A stretch of 64,000 nt of DNA from Mesorhizobium sp. NBSH29 (GTDB lineage Bacteria > Pseudomonadota > Alphaproteobacteria > Rhizobiales > Rhizobiaceae), in NCBI RefSeq assembly GCF_015500055.1, contig NZ_CP045492.1, forward strand, positions 1 to 64,000, in the 5' to 3' direction. Each line of letters begins with the position of its first letter. The first letter of the stretch is position 1. Of this stretch, positions 1 through 8,699 are shown piece by piece. A model generated the notes under the pieces. The model was not told the DNA's origin and did not search any database. It saw only the letters and a list, made by a program, of their open reading frames with translations. Both the position numbers and the translations under genes were made by a program.

Positions 1-600
1 ATGGACACGTCGCAATTGGAGAAAACTAATCCGGTGACACCAGACAAGACCCGCGAAGACTGGATTTTATGCGCATTGGCAGCCTTGGCTGAGGGCGGCG
101 TCGATGCCATAAAAATTGAGCGTCTCGCTCGAAAATTAAAAGTCAGCAAAGGCTCCTTTTACTGGCACTTCAAAGATCGGGCGGCGCTGTTGTCAGCCGT
201 GCTCGACCTTTGGGACGGAGATTTCACCCAACAGTTAATTGACAACGCGGCTCATTTGCCCAGCCCGGCAGAGCGGCTGCGCTTTCTGATGGTGGAAGCA
301 TTGGTCGCGACCGTTTCAGGCGTTGACTCGGCCCGCGCCGAAGCTGCTGTACAGGCTTGGGCATCGCGCGATGAAATGGCCGCACGGCGGCTGCGTGCAG
401 TGGAGGCGCAGCGCGTGAAATATCTGGTAAGCGAGCTGACAGCCTTGGGCCTTGCGCCAGCTGAAGCCGATAGCATGGCCAAGGTCCTTTATCTAGCATT
501 GCTCGGCCTTTACGCCACGCGCAGCTATAATCCGGCCATTGCAGATAACAGCGCGTATTTGGCACTGGTGGAACTGGTCTTGGACATGGCCCCACGATAA
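1..600 (+). CDS. TetR/AcrR family transcriptional regulator
   Basis: This is a one-component DNA-binding repressor of the TetR/AcrR type, 199 aa. Residues about 17-63 form the helix-turn-helix domain, with the typical pattern ARKLKVSKGSFYWHFKDR. The rest is the variable all-helical ligand and dimer domain, so the ligand cannot be guessed. The ATG is the first base of the window, so an upstream start cannot be excluded and no ribosome binding site or promoter can be checked. The next gene, a CorA-like channel, lies 167 bases downstream on the same strand; nothing in the sequence links the two in function. Confidence 0.88.
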   Translation: MDTSQLEKTNPVTPDKTREDWILCALAALAEGGVDAIKIERLARKLKVSKGSFYWHFKDRAALLSAVLDLWDGDFTQQLIDNAAHLPSPAERLRFLMVEALVATVSGVDSARAEAAVQAWASRDEMAARRLRAVEAQRVKYLVSELTALGLAPAEADSMAKVLYLALLGLYATRSYNPAIADNSAYLALVELVLDMAPR

Positions 601-767
601 CGAGCTGTAACGAAGCAGCTTCCTCAACGTGACGAACCTGCCTGTCTTGACCCTGTCGTTCATGAGAGGTAAGCGCAGTTTAACGAGCGGATTGGCTGTT
701 CTGGCCTATTCCGAAATCCCAAACGCAAGATGGCACGCTATCTGGCAGAACCAAGGGAGACCCGACG

Positions 768-1742
768 ATGATCAAAGCATTCGTCGTGGAACAAGAACGT
801 CTGCGCCAGATTGATGACTTCCACCAGCGACCCGAAGAGGTCGTTTGGCTGGACTTGTTGTCACCTACCAAAGATGAAGAAATCGCCGTCGAGAACTTGC
901 TGGCAGTGGGTGTTCCCACGCGCGAAGAGATGGAAGAGATTGAAATTTCTTCACGTCTCTACGTGGAGGATGGCAACTACTTTATGACCGCCACACTTCC
1001 TGCGCACGCTGAAGGCGATGAACGCGTCATGGCCCCGGTCACATTTGTTTTGGCCAATAACCGGCTCATCACAATTCGCTACCATGAGCCACGGGCCTTC
1101 CAGACGTTCCCTATGCGGGCGGAGAAGGTTTCCACGGGATGCATCGATGGCGAAACCATTCTGGTAGGGCTTCTCGAAGCAGTCGTTGATCGGTTGGCCG
1201 ACATTATTGAAGGCGCAGGCAGAGGCATCGACGAGATCTCCGTAAACATTTTTCAGTCGCGGGAAAAACATGCTGCCAGCCGTGACCGGGACTTCAAAAA
1301 GATGTTGCAACAGATCGGTCGGAAAGAGGAGCTGACCTCCAATCTGCGCGATAGTCTTGCTTCGTTGCAGCGGCTTTCCGGCTTTTTGGGCCATGCCGCG
1401 AGCACTGACAAATCTTCCAAGGACGTGCGGGCTCGCATCAAGACTTTGTCACGCGACGTCCAGTCGCTCGCAGACCATCTCTCTTTCTTGCAGCAGAAGA
1501 TTACCTTCCTGTTGGATGCAACCCTCGGCATGATCAGTATCGAGCAGGCGGGTATCATCAAGATTTTCTCTGTCGCAGCTGTCGTGTTCCTGCCGCCAAC
1601 CCTGGTGGCATCGAACTATGGGATGAACTTTGACGTCATGCCTGAACTGCATTGGCTGCTGGGCTATCCGTTCGCGATCGGGATGATGTTCTTGTCGGGT
1701 CTCGTTCCATACCTCTATTTCAAGCGTCGCGGCTGGTTGTAA
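768..1742 (+). CDS. CorA family magnesium/divalent cation transporter
   Basis: This is an inner-membrane divalent cation channel of the CorA family, 324 aa, close to the usual length. The N-terminal two thirds is the soluble cytoplasmic funnel. The C-terminus has two membrane segments (about 262-284 and 297-317), and the signature YGMNF lies at about residues 284-288 at the end of the first, where it forms the selectivity filter in known CorA proteins. The protein ends in a short basic tail. A GGGAG ribosome binding site about 9 bases upstream supports this ATG. Substrate (Mg2+, Co2+, Ni2+ or Zn2+ efflux) cannot be decided from sequence, so no symbol is given. Confidence 0.9.
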   Translation: MIKAFVVEQERLRQIDDFHQRPEEVVWLDLLSPTKDEEIAVENLLAVGVPTREEMEEIEISSRLYVEDGNYFMTATLPAHAEGDERVMAPVTFVLANNRLITIRYHEPRAFQTFPMRAEKVSTGCIDGETILVGLLEAVVDRLADIIEGAGRGIDEISVNIFQSREKHAASRDRDFKKMLQQIGRKEELTSNLRDSLASLQRLSGFLGHAASTDKSSKDVRARIKTLSRDVQSLADHLSFLQQKITFLLDATLGMISIEQAGIIKIFSVAAVVFLPPTLVASNYGMNFDVMPELHWLLGYPFAIGMMFLSGLVPYLYFKRRGWL

Positions 1743-1839
1743 TCCCTTGTGCTGGCTGATCGCATCTGTTGCGATTGGCCAGTTGCGAAATGGCTCTGGA
1801 CCAGCGAAACTCGTTCAAAGTTGAACAGGGTACCTCGAT

Positions 1840-2301
1840 ATGGCTGCCAAAACCTGGACATTTGAGGACTTCGTTCCGGGGGTAACCCTATCGCTGGGCA
1901 GCAAACTTGTGATGGCAGACGAGGTCATCGCGTTCGCCCAGGAATTTGATCCTCAGCCCATGCATCTGGACGAAGAAGCCGGCAAGGCCAGCATTTTGGG
2001 TGGACTGGCTGCATCTGGCTGGCATACATGTGCCATGTTCATGCGCATGCTGTGCGACGCATATCTGCTGGATTCCAGTTCGCAGGGCTCGCCCGGCATC
2101 GATCAGGTCCGCTGGAAACAGCCTGTTCTGGTGGGCGACCTGCTTACAGGAACAAGCTTGGTGCAGTCAAAGCGGCTGTCGAAATCGCGTACCGACATCG
2201 GCCTAATCTCGTTTCGCCATCAACTCCAGAACCAGCGTGGTCAAACCGTTCTGGAACTCGAAAACACTGGCATGTTCCGGACCCGGGAAACCGCCCAATG
2301 A
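1840..2301 (+). CDS. MaoC family dehydratase (first of a pair)
   Basis: This is a single hot-dog-fold protein of the MaoC/(R)-hydratase family, 153 aa. Such enzymes add or remove water on enoyl-CoA thioesters. The segment FDPQPMHLDEEAGKAS at about residues 36-51 contains the Asp and His of the hydratase 2 motif, in the form common to rhizobial stand-alone MaoC proteins. Its stop codon overlaps the start of a second MaoC gene in an ATGA arrangement, so the two are probably translated together and may form a heterodimer. Substrate unknown. Confidence 0.88.
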   Translation: MAAKTWTFEDFVPGVTLSLGSKLVMADEVIAFAQEFDPQPMHLDEEAGKASILGGLAASGWHTCAMFMRMLCDAYLLDSSSQGSPGIDQVRWKQPVLVGDLLTGTSLVQSKRLSKSRTDIGLISFRHQLQNQRGQTVLELENTGMFRTRETAQ

Positions 2302-2774
2302 GCCTCGACGACTTCTACGGCATCGGCATCACCACGGTTCTTGGCTCCCATCTTTTCGAAACAGAGGCTATCAAGGCATTCGCGCGCAAATTCGATCCGC
2401 AACCGTTCCACCTGGATGAAGAAGCGGCGAAGCACAGTGTGTTTGGTGGCCTCTGTGCATCCGGGTGGCACACGGCATCGATATGGATGAAATACAATCT
2501 GGCAGACCAGCAGGCCTATGCCGTGGAACGCTGGCGCGGTGATGGTCCGCGCCCGACTTTTGGCCCTTCGCCCGGGTTCAAAAACCTGAAATGGCTGAAA
2601 CCCGTGTATGCCGGCGAAACTGTGACCTATACCCGCCACGGTGTCAGCCATCGGCCACTCGCCTCGCGTCCAGGCTGGGAACTGCTGACCATCCGCGCCG
2701 AGGCCTTCGATTCCGGTGAACAAAAGGTCCTGGAGTTCGACACAGCGGTCCTGGTCGATATAGGTGGTCAGTGA
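2298..2774 (+). CDS. MaoC family dehydratase (second of a pair)
   Basis: This is a second hot-dog-fold MaoC protein, 158 aa, with its own [13 protein letters not shown] motif at about residues 32-44, so both copies keep the catalytic Asp/His. I chose the ATG at 2298 because it overlaps the previous stop (ATGA) and because the family homology begins right there; the open frame itself extends far upstream but is out of frame with sense there. The two MaoC proteins are clear paralogues in the N-terminal half and diverge afterwards. The 3' end overlaps the convergent apt gene by 7 bases. Confidence 0.88.
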   Translation: MSLDDFYGIGITTVLGSHLFETEAIKAFARKFDPQPFHLDEEAAKHSVFGGLCASGWHTASIWMKYNLADQQAYAVERWRGDGPRPTFGPSPGFKNLKWLKPVYAGETVTYTRHGVSHRPLASRPGWELLTIRAEAFDSGEQKVLEFDTAVLVDIGGQ

Positions 2775-3313
2775 CCCTCAAAGCTGATCAGTGTGCGTAC
2801 ATCGACATCTAACGCTTCGAGCTTGGCACGCCCGCCAAGCTCCGGCAGATCGATGACGAAACAGGCCGCGACTATGTCGGCTCCCATCTGCCGCAACAGC
2901 TTGGTAGCGCCCTCTGCGGTGCCGCCAGTGGCAATAAGATCATCGACCAGAATAACCTTCTCGCCTGGCTTCACCGCGTCCTTGTGCATCTCCATCTCGT
3001 CCAGCCCGTATTCGAGGCTGTAGGCCACACGCACCGTCTCATGCGGCAGTTTGCCCTTCTTGCGGATGGGGATGAAGCCCGCTGACAACTGGTGGGCAAT
3101 GGCACCGCCAAGAATAAACCCGCGAGCCTCTATGCCAGCAATCTTATCGATTTTTTCTCCAGCATAAGGGTGCACCAGTTCGTCGATTGTGCGCCGAAAG
3201 GCCCGCGCGTTTCCGAGCAATGTGGTGATGTCGCGAAATTGAATGCCGGGTTTCGGATAATCCGGGATTGTCCGAATCGCCGCAAGCAAAGTTTGTTCAA
3301 GGGAAGTTTTCAT
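2768..3313 (-). CDS. apt: adenine phosphoribosyltransferase
   Basis: This purine salvage enzyme condenses adenine with PRPP to give AMP in the cytoplasm. At 181 aa it has the family length. The PRPP-binding loop is seen as [17 protein letters not shown] (about residues 120-136). The N-terminal [16 protein letters not shown] stretch is also typical of Apt. It is transcribed toward the MaoC pair, with a 7-base overlap, and lies between them and the petABC operon. The petABC terminator at 3354-3382 lies just upstream of its start, so apt should have its own promoter. Confidence 0.95.
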   Translation of the reverse strand: MKTSLEQTLLAAIRTIPDYPKPGIQFRDITTLLGNARAFRRTIDELVHPYAGEKIDKIAGIEARGFILGGAIAHQLSAGFIPIRKKGKLPHETVRVAYSLEYGLDEMEMHKDAVKPGEKVILVDDLIATGGTAEGATKLLRQMGADIVAACFVIDLPELGGRAKLEALDVDVRTLISFEGH

Positions 3314-3353
3314 CGAGCTGTCCGGTTGCTTCCTAGTTCTGAACGGCGGGGCT

Positions 3354-3382
3354 GAAAAAAGAAAGGGCGCTCAAAGCGCCCT
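3354..3382 (-). terminator. Rho-independent terminator of petABC
   Basis: On the minus strand a 7-bp perfect GC-rich stem (arms 3364-3370 and 3376-3382, loop TTTGA) is followed by a T-rich run at 3354-3363. It lies 23 bases past the petC stop codon. Confidence 0.9.
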
Positions 3383-3404
3383 CTCAAGAATTATCCAGCT
3401 ATCG

Positions 3405-4268
3405 TCAGTGCGGCACACCAGACCAAACTTTGCGCTTGACCATATAGACCATGCCCGCGAACAGCAGCAGGAACATCATCACGCCAAAGCCCATCTGCTT
3501 GCGCGCTTCAAGGTGCGGCTCTGCGGCCCACATAAGAAACGCTGAAACGTCACGCGCATACTGATCGACCGTTTGTGGCGAACCATCGTCATAGGTCACC
3601 TGATCATCGGAAATCGGCTTAGCCATTGCCAGCGATTTGCCCGCGATGAAATACGGATTGTAGTGCGTGCCTTCCGCGATTTCCATGCCGGCTGGCGGCT
3701 CCTCGTCATAGCCGGTCAACAGCGAATGGATATAGTCAGGTCCATTCTCCGCATACTGCGTGAAAATATCGAAGACAAAAGTTGGGAACCCGCGTTCGAC
3801 ACCCCGTGCCTTGGCGATAAGCGAGAAATCCGGCGGTGGCGCACCATTGTTGGAAGCGGCAGCAGCTTCGTGGTTTGGATATGGCGACGGGAAATAGTCC
3901 GTCGGCAGGCCCGGACGCTCAAACATCTCGCCGTCGGCATTGGGGCCATCTTCAACCGTATATTCAGCCGCGAACGCCTTCACCTGGGCGTCAGAATATC
4001 CAAGGTCAGTGAGCGAGCGGAAGGCCACCAGATCCATGGAATGGCATGCCGAGCAGACTTCCTTGTAGACCTTCAGGCCACGCTGAAGCTGACCCTTGTC
4101 ATAGGTGCCAAATGGTCCGGCGAACGACCAGCTCTCTTCGGTAGGCTTGTGGATCGGGAAGTGTGCTGGCTCAGCTACATTATGAGCGGCTTCTTCTGCC
4201 TGGCCAATGCTGCCCCCCGCAACTGCAAGCAATCCGGCAGCGGCGATGGCGACGAGAATCTTTTTCAT
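3405..4268 (-). CDS. petC: cytochrome c1 subunit of the bc1 complex
   Basis: This is the cytochrome c1 subunit of ubiquinol-cytochrome c reductase, carrying electrons from the Rieske protein to cytochrome c. It has 287 aa, with a signal peptide at about residues 1-24, the heme c attachment motif CSACH at about 72-76 and one C-terminal membrane anchor (about 258-277). It is the last gene of petA-petB-petC, with 29 bases to petB. An AAAGGA ribosome binding site about 9 bases upstream supports this start. Unlike Bradyrhizobium, where cytochromes b and c1 come from one fused gene, they are separate here. Confidence 0.96.
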   Translation of the reverse strand: MKKILVAIAAAGLLAVAGGSIGQAEEAAHNVAEPAHFPIHKPTEESWSFAGPFGTYDKGQLQRGLKVYKEVCSACHSMDLVAFRSLTDLGYSDAQVKAFAAEYTVEDGPNADGEMFERPGLPTDYFPSPYPNHEAAAASNNGAPPPDFSLIAKARGVERGFPTFVFDIFTQYAENGPDYIHSLLTGYDEEPPAGMEIAEGTHYNPYFIAGKSLAMAKPISDDQVTYDDGSPQTVDQYARDVSAFLMWAAEPHLEARKQMGFGVMMFLLLFAGMVYMVKRKVWSGVPH

Positions 4269-4297
4269 ACGAAAATTCCTTTCAAAGATTCTCGGGC

Positions 4298-5593
4298 TCA
4301 GTTTCTGGAAACCGGCGTGCCGGCACTCGAGTGCCCCAGCGCTGCATGGTTTTCGCCCAGCACGGCTTCAGTGATCGAGTTCGGCGTCTTGCGCGGCGTC
4401 TCGATCCAGCCCAATACCGGCATGATGATGAGGAAGAACGCGAAGTAGTAGAGCGTCGCCATCTGCGCCATCAGCACATAGGAACCTTCCGCAGGGCGCG
4501 AACCGAGCCAGCCAAGGAAGATCGCGTTGACCGCGAATATCCAGAAGAAGATCTGGTAGGACGGACGGTAGCGCGCCGAACGCACCTTCGACGTATCCAG
4601 CCAGGGCACCACGAACAGCACCGCGATCGCGCCGAACATCGCAAGCACGCCACCCAGCTTTGAATCGATGGGCCCAATGTTGAAGGTGATGGCGCGCAGG
4701 ATCGCGTAGAAGGGCAGGAAGTACCATTCAGGCACAATATGCGCCGGCGTCTTCAGCGAATCGAACTGGATGTAATTGTCCGGATGGCCGAGGAAGTTCG
4801 GGATGTAGAAGACGAAATAGGCGAAGAATGCCAGGAACAGGATCATCGCGAACGCGTCCTTGATCGTGGCATAGGGCGTGAAGGCAACCGTATCCGTCTT
4901 TGATTTTACCTCAATGCCGGTCGGGTTGGTCTGGCCTGTGACGTGGAGCGCCCAGACGTGCAGAACGACTACGCCAGCAATCATGAACGGCAGCAGGTAG
5001 TGCAGTGCGAAGAAACGGTTGAGCGTCGGGTTGTCGACCGCAAAGCCGCCAAGCAGCAATTGCTGTATCCACTCACCAACCAGAGGCACGGCAGTGAAGA
5101 AACCGGTGATCACCGTTGCACCCCAGCCGCTCATCTGACCCCAGGGCAACACATAGCCCATGAAGCCTGTCGCCATCATCAGCAGATAGATGATGCAGCC
5201 GAGAATCCAAAGCAGCTCGCGCGGCTCTTTGTATGAGCCGTAGTAAAGACCGCGGAAAATGTGGATGTAGACAGCCACGAAGAACATCGAGGCGCCATTG
5301 GAATGCAGGTAGCGCAGCAGCCAGCCCGAATTGACATCACGCATAATCTTCTCGACCGAGCCGAAGGCAATCGTCGTATCGGCCGCGTAGTGCATGGCAA
5401 GGACGATACCGGTGAGAATTTGCGCGACCAGCATGATCGAGAGGATACCGCCAAAAGTGTAGGCGTAGTTCAGGTTGCGCGGCACCGGATACGAAACGAA
5501 GGAATCATGGATAAGCCGCGGCAAAGGCAGCCGCGCGTCAAACCATTTTCCGAAACCGGATGTGGGTGTGTAGGTCGAGTGTCCACCGCTCAT
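4298..5593 (-). CDS. petB: cytochrome b subunit of the bc1 complex
   Basis: This is the diheme cytochrome b of the bc1 complex, a polytopic inner-membrane protein that holds the quinol oxidation and quinone reduction sites. It has 431 aa, with the eight-helix cytochrome b core; the Qo-site motif PEWYF occurs in the second half ([13 protein letters not shown]). The paired His ligands are in the second and fourth helices. It lies 10 bases after petA and 29 before petC. The C-terminal tail after the last helix is longer than in mitochondria, as is usual for alphaproteobacteria. Confidence 0.97.
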   Translation of the reverse strand: MSGGHSTYTPTSGFGKWFDARLPLPRLIHDSFVSYPVPRNLNYAYTFGGILSIMLVAQILTGIVLAMHYAADTTIAFGSVEKIMRDVNSGWLLRYLHSNGASMFFVAVYIHIFRGLYYGSYKEPRELLWILGCIIYLLMMATGFMGYVLPWGQMSGWGATVITGFFTAVPLVGEWIQQLLLGGFAVDNPTLNRFFALHYLLPFMIAGVVVLHVWALHVTGQTNPTGIEVKSKTDTVAFTPYATIKDAFAMILFLAFFAYFVFYIPNFLGHPDNYIQFDSLKTPAHIVPEWYFLPFYAILRAITFNIGPIDSKLGGVLAMFGAIAVLFVVPWLDTSKVRSARYRPSYQIFFWIFAVNAIFLGWLGSRPAEGSYVLMAQMATLYYFAFFLIIMPVLGWIETPRKTPNSITEAVLGENHAALGHSSAGTPVSRN

Positions 5594-5603
5594 AACTTAG
5601 CCC

Positions 5604-6167
5604 TCAGCCGATCCGGATCTTGGTGTCGGAAATGAATTGGAACGTGGGAACCGGCAGGTTCTCCGGTGCCGGGCCTTTGCGGATGCGCCCGGCGGTATCG
5701 TAATGCGAGCCATGGCATGGGCAGAACCAACCACCGAAATCACCTTGCTGACCGAGTGGAACGCAGCCCAGATGGGTGCAGACCCCGACCATCACTAGCC
5801 AGTTTTCCTTGCCCTCGCCTGCCGAACGATCAATGTCGGTCGCTGGCGCATCGCCCTTGATGTTCGAATTGCGCGCAACCGGATCTTTCAGATCCTCAAG
5901 CTTCACGTCCTGCGCAGCCTTGACTTCAGCAGGAGTGCGATTGCGGATGAAGACCGGCTTGCCGCGCCATTTGACGGTCAGCGACATGCCCTCGGTCACG
6001 GAGGCAACATCGACCTCGATCGATGATGCGGCAAGCGTCGATGCATCGGGCCTCATCTGGTCGATGAAAGGCCAAGCGGCGGCGGCAGCACCGACTGCCC
6101 CGGCAACGCCAGTTGCGACATAAAGAAAATCGCGGCGGTTGTGATCGATCGTTTCGTTAGCGCTCAC
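5604..6167 (-). CDS. petA: Rieske iron-sulfur subunit of the bc1 complex
   Basis: This is the Rieske [2Fe-2S] protein of the bc1 complex. The two cluster motifs, CTHLGC and CPCHGS, are both present and correctly spaced. The N-terminus has a twin-arginine-like [11 protein letters not shown] signal anchor, as expected for a Tat-exported Rieske protein. I chose the GTG at 6167 (187 aa) because it has an AAAGGA ribosome binding site 10 bases upstream and gives the usual short N-terminus. An ATG at 6191 is the alternative. It is the first gene of petABC. Confidence 0.93.
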   Translation of the reverse strand: MSANETIDHNRRDFLYVATGVAGAVGAAAAAWPFIDQMRPDASTLAASSIEVDVASVTEGMSLTVKWRGKPVFIRNRTPAEVKAAQDVKLEDLKDPVARNSNIKGDAPATDIDRSAGEGKENWLVMVGVCTHLGCVPLGQQGDFGGWFCPCHGSHYDTAGRIRKGPAPENLPVPTFQFISDTKIRIG

Positions 6168-6191
6168 GGGACCTTGATCCTTTCGCCTCAT

Positions 6192-6671
6192 CTCAACCGA
6201 CGGGAAATCCGCTGTTCTGCAATCCCCGCCAACCCGTTTTTGCATGACAAAAAGGGCCGGCGGATTCCCCCGGCATTTGGCGTTGGTTTATGCGCGAAGC
6301 CGGGCCTTGTCCAGACTGCAAAACCGATGACGGCAGATTGTCGCGGCTCTCGCCAAACCTGTCTGCAAGCGAATGCGCCGGTGAGCGCGCAGCTACGCGG
6401 GGCCGCGCCAAAACTCCACGTGGAATTACCCGATCGCCGTTGACGTCGTCATGTCGGGTGAAGACTGCACAGTTAGCGCTGAGTGGACCACGCATAAACA
6501 GGAGCGGCCGCCCGGGCGACCGGCCGATGGCACGTTTCGCGATCTCCATTGGACGACCTTCCTGCCCTCATGCACAAGAGCTGCAGCCTTTTGGGCACTA
6601 TCTCGCGCCCAAACGCATCGTAGGCAGCTTCCCCCGCAGCGACACAGGAAAATGGTATGGCGACAGAACCG
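6192..6671. other. intergenic region upstream of petABC
   Basis: These 480 bases lie between the end of an ABC transporter gene and petA, both on the minus strand. The petABC promoter must lie here. Open frames on both strands show no recognisable protein pattern and no good ribosome binding site. I see no terminator with a T-run for the transporter gene. Confidence 0.6.
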
Positions 6672-8540
6672 TCACTCCGCCGCCAGCTTTTCTCCGAGGA
6701 ACCCGCCAGATTGGCGCTTCCATAGCTGCGCATAAAGTCCGTCGCGGGAGATCAAAACCTCATGCGTGCCTTCCTCAACAACGCGGCCGTCATCAATGAC
6801 GATCAGTCGGTCAAGCGCGGCAATAGTGGACAGCCGATGCGCAATGGCGATGACCGTCTTTCCCTCCATGAGATGATCGAGATTCTCCTGGATCGCCGCT
6901 TCGATTTCCGAATCGAGCGCCGACGTTGCCTCGTCAAGGATCAGCACAGGCGCGTCCTTCAACATCATCCGCGCAATGGCCACGCGCTGCCGCTGGCCGC
7001 CTGAAAGCTTCACGCCACGTTCGCCCACCTGCGCTTCATAGCCCTTGCGCCCTCGGAGATCTTCAACGTTGACGATGAAATCATGTGCGCTTGCACGCTT
7101 GGCTACATTGATGATCTCTTCCTCCGCCGCGTCGTCCCGACCATATGCAATGTTGTCCCGAATCGAGCGATGCATGAGCATTGCTTCCTGGCTGACAACG
7201 CCAAACTGTGCGCGCAGCGAGGCTTGCGTGATATCTCGAATGTCATGCCCATCCAGCAAGATACGTCCAGCCTCGACGTCAAACAGCCGTAGCATCAGAT
7301 TTATGATCGTGGTCTTGCCCGCACCGGACGGCCCCACAAGCGCAACCCTCTCACCCGGCTTGATGTGTAGGTTCAGTCGATCGATGACGCCATCGGTCTT
7401 GCCATAGTGGAACGACACCTCTTCGAACCGTATATCGCCTTTGGCGGCGGGCAGCGCTATCGCGCCATCGGCATCGCGGATGGCAGGCAGAACGGAAATT
7501 GTCCGCGTCGCGTCCTGGACTGTAGCGTAGTTGCGCACCAGGCCGTTGATGTTGAACATCATCCACCCCGACATCTGGTTCAGCCTGAACACGAGCCCAA
7601 TTGCCGCAGCAATGGCGCCAGTTGAAATACTGCCCGTAGTCCAGTTGTAAATCGCGATCGCGCCAATCGCGCTCATCATGATGCCATTGAGGATGGCGAC
7701 CGACGAACGCACGGTCGTAACCGCACGCGTCAATTGCACCACCGCTGCAAAAAATCCTTCGAGTCCTTCGCGGATATATACGTGTTCGCGACTGCCGCTG
7801 TCGAACAGCTTGATCGCCACGATATTGGTAAAGGCGTCCACCAGACGGCCATTGAATATTGAACGTTGATCGGCAGTCTCGCGTCCCGCCTGCCGCATGC
7901 GCGGCAACAGAAACCAGACGATGGCGGCATAGCCCGCAAACCATACCGCCACGACCACGCCAAGCAACGGATCGAACGAAACCAGGATCGAGATCGCAAG
8001 AACCACGAAGGTAAGAAACGTCCACATCGTTGCCATGACATTGACGATAAAGTCGCCAACGGCCTCGCCGCCCTGCATGATCTTCGTGGCAATGCGGCCC
8101 GCGAAATCGTTCTGGTAAAAGCCGTAGGGCTGCTGGATAACGCGGCGAAACGCCTGCCAGCGCACCATTGAATAAAACCCCGGAACAATGATCTGCTGTT
8201 CCACAATGGCCGACGCGATCACCGCAACGGCGCGGACAACCAAGATGAGAAACAGCAGTGCCGCCAGCGCCGGCCAATGGTCGACAAACAGCCGTTGTGG
8301 CGAGGAATTGTCAAGAACATCAATCAGCCAGCCGACTGACCAGTACATGGCCGCTTCCACTGCGCCGACGCAAAAGCTGGTGACCAAAAGCAGGATGAAA
8401 GGCCATTTGGCCTGCCGCGCAAAATAAAGAATGAAGCGCCACGCATCCTGAGGCAACACCTCGCGTTTAGTGTCCTGGAACGGGTCGACTGTGCCTTCCA
8501 GCGCCCGCCATGCCCGTTCGCGAAACCCTTCATCCGTCAC
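6672..8540 (-). CDS. ABC exporter, fused permease and ATPase (second of tandem pair)
   Basis: This is a half-size ABC exporter, 622 aa: an N-terminal membrane domain of about six helices (about 45-340) fused to an ATPase. The ATPase has Walker A GPSGAGKTT near residue 400, signature LSGGQRQR near 508 and Walker B with catalytic Glu LILDEATSALD. The start is GTG at 8540, backed by AGGAG 8 bases upstream. The next gene upstream encodes a clear paralogue with nearly identical ATPase motifs, so the two may form a heterodimer or be a tandem duplication. Families of this type export lipids, peptides or drugs; the substrate is not visible. Confidence 0.93.
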   Translation of the reverse strand: MTDEGFRERAWRALEGTVDPFQDTKREVLPQDAWRFILYFARQAKWPFILLLVTSFCVGAVEAAMYWSVGWLIDVLDNSSPQRLFVDHWPALAALLFLILVVRAVAVIASAIVEQQIIVPGFYSMVRWQAFRRVIQQPYGFYQNDFAGRIATKIMQGGEAVGDFIVNVMATMWTFLTFVVLAISILVSFDPLLGVVVAVWFAGYAAIVWFLLPRMRQAGRETADQRSIFNGRLVDAFTNIVAIKLFDSGSREHVYIREGLEGFFAAVVQLTRAVTTVRSSVAILNGIMMSAIGAIAIYNWTTGSISTGAIAAAIGLVFRLNQMSGWMMFNINGLVRNYATVQDATRTISVLPAIRDADGAIALPAAKGDIRFEEVSFHYGKTDGVIDRLNLHIKPGERVALVGPSGAGKTTIINLMLRLFDVEAGRILLDGHDIRDITQASLRAQFGVVSQEAMLMHRSIRDNIAYGRDDAAEEEIINVAKRASAHDFIVNVEDLRGRKGYEAQVGERGVKLSGGQRQRVAIARMMLKDAPVLILDEATSALDSEIEAAIQENLDHLMEGKTVIAIAHRLSTIAALDRLIVIDDGRVVEEGTHEVLISRDGLYAQLWKRQSGGFLGEKLAAE

Positions 8541-8699
8541 GCGAACATCTCCTGAATCAGTATTTCAAGCCCTGCGCGCAACATGCTGTTCCGATTCTGC
8601 TTTTCTTCCGTTGGGGAATGCCCGCCAACCGTGAACCAGACATATAGGCATGCCGGCGTGGAAATCCCGCCGGCGAACCTCTCTTCTTGCAACTCCGCC

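Noticed and set aside
3573-4448. 291-codon plus-strand frame over petC
   Set aside because: It is the mirror of the petC/petB coding frames; its protein has no recognisable pattern.
6193-6799. Open frames on both strands between petA and the ABC exporter
   Set aside because: No ribosome binding site, no domain pattern, high Arg/Pro/Ser content typical of chance frames in GC-rich DNA.
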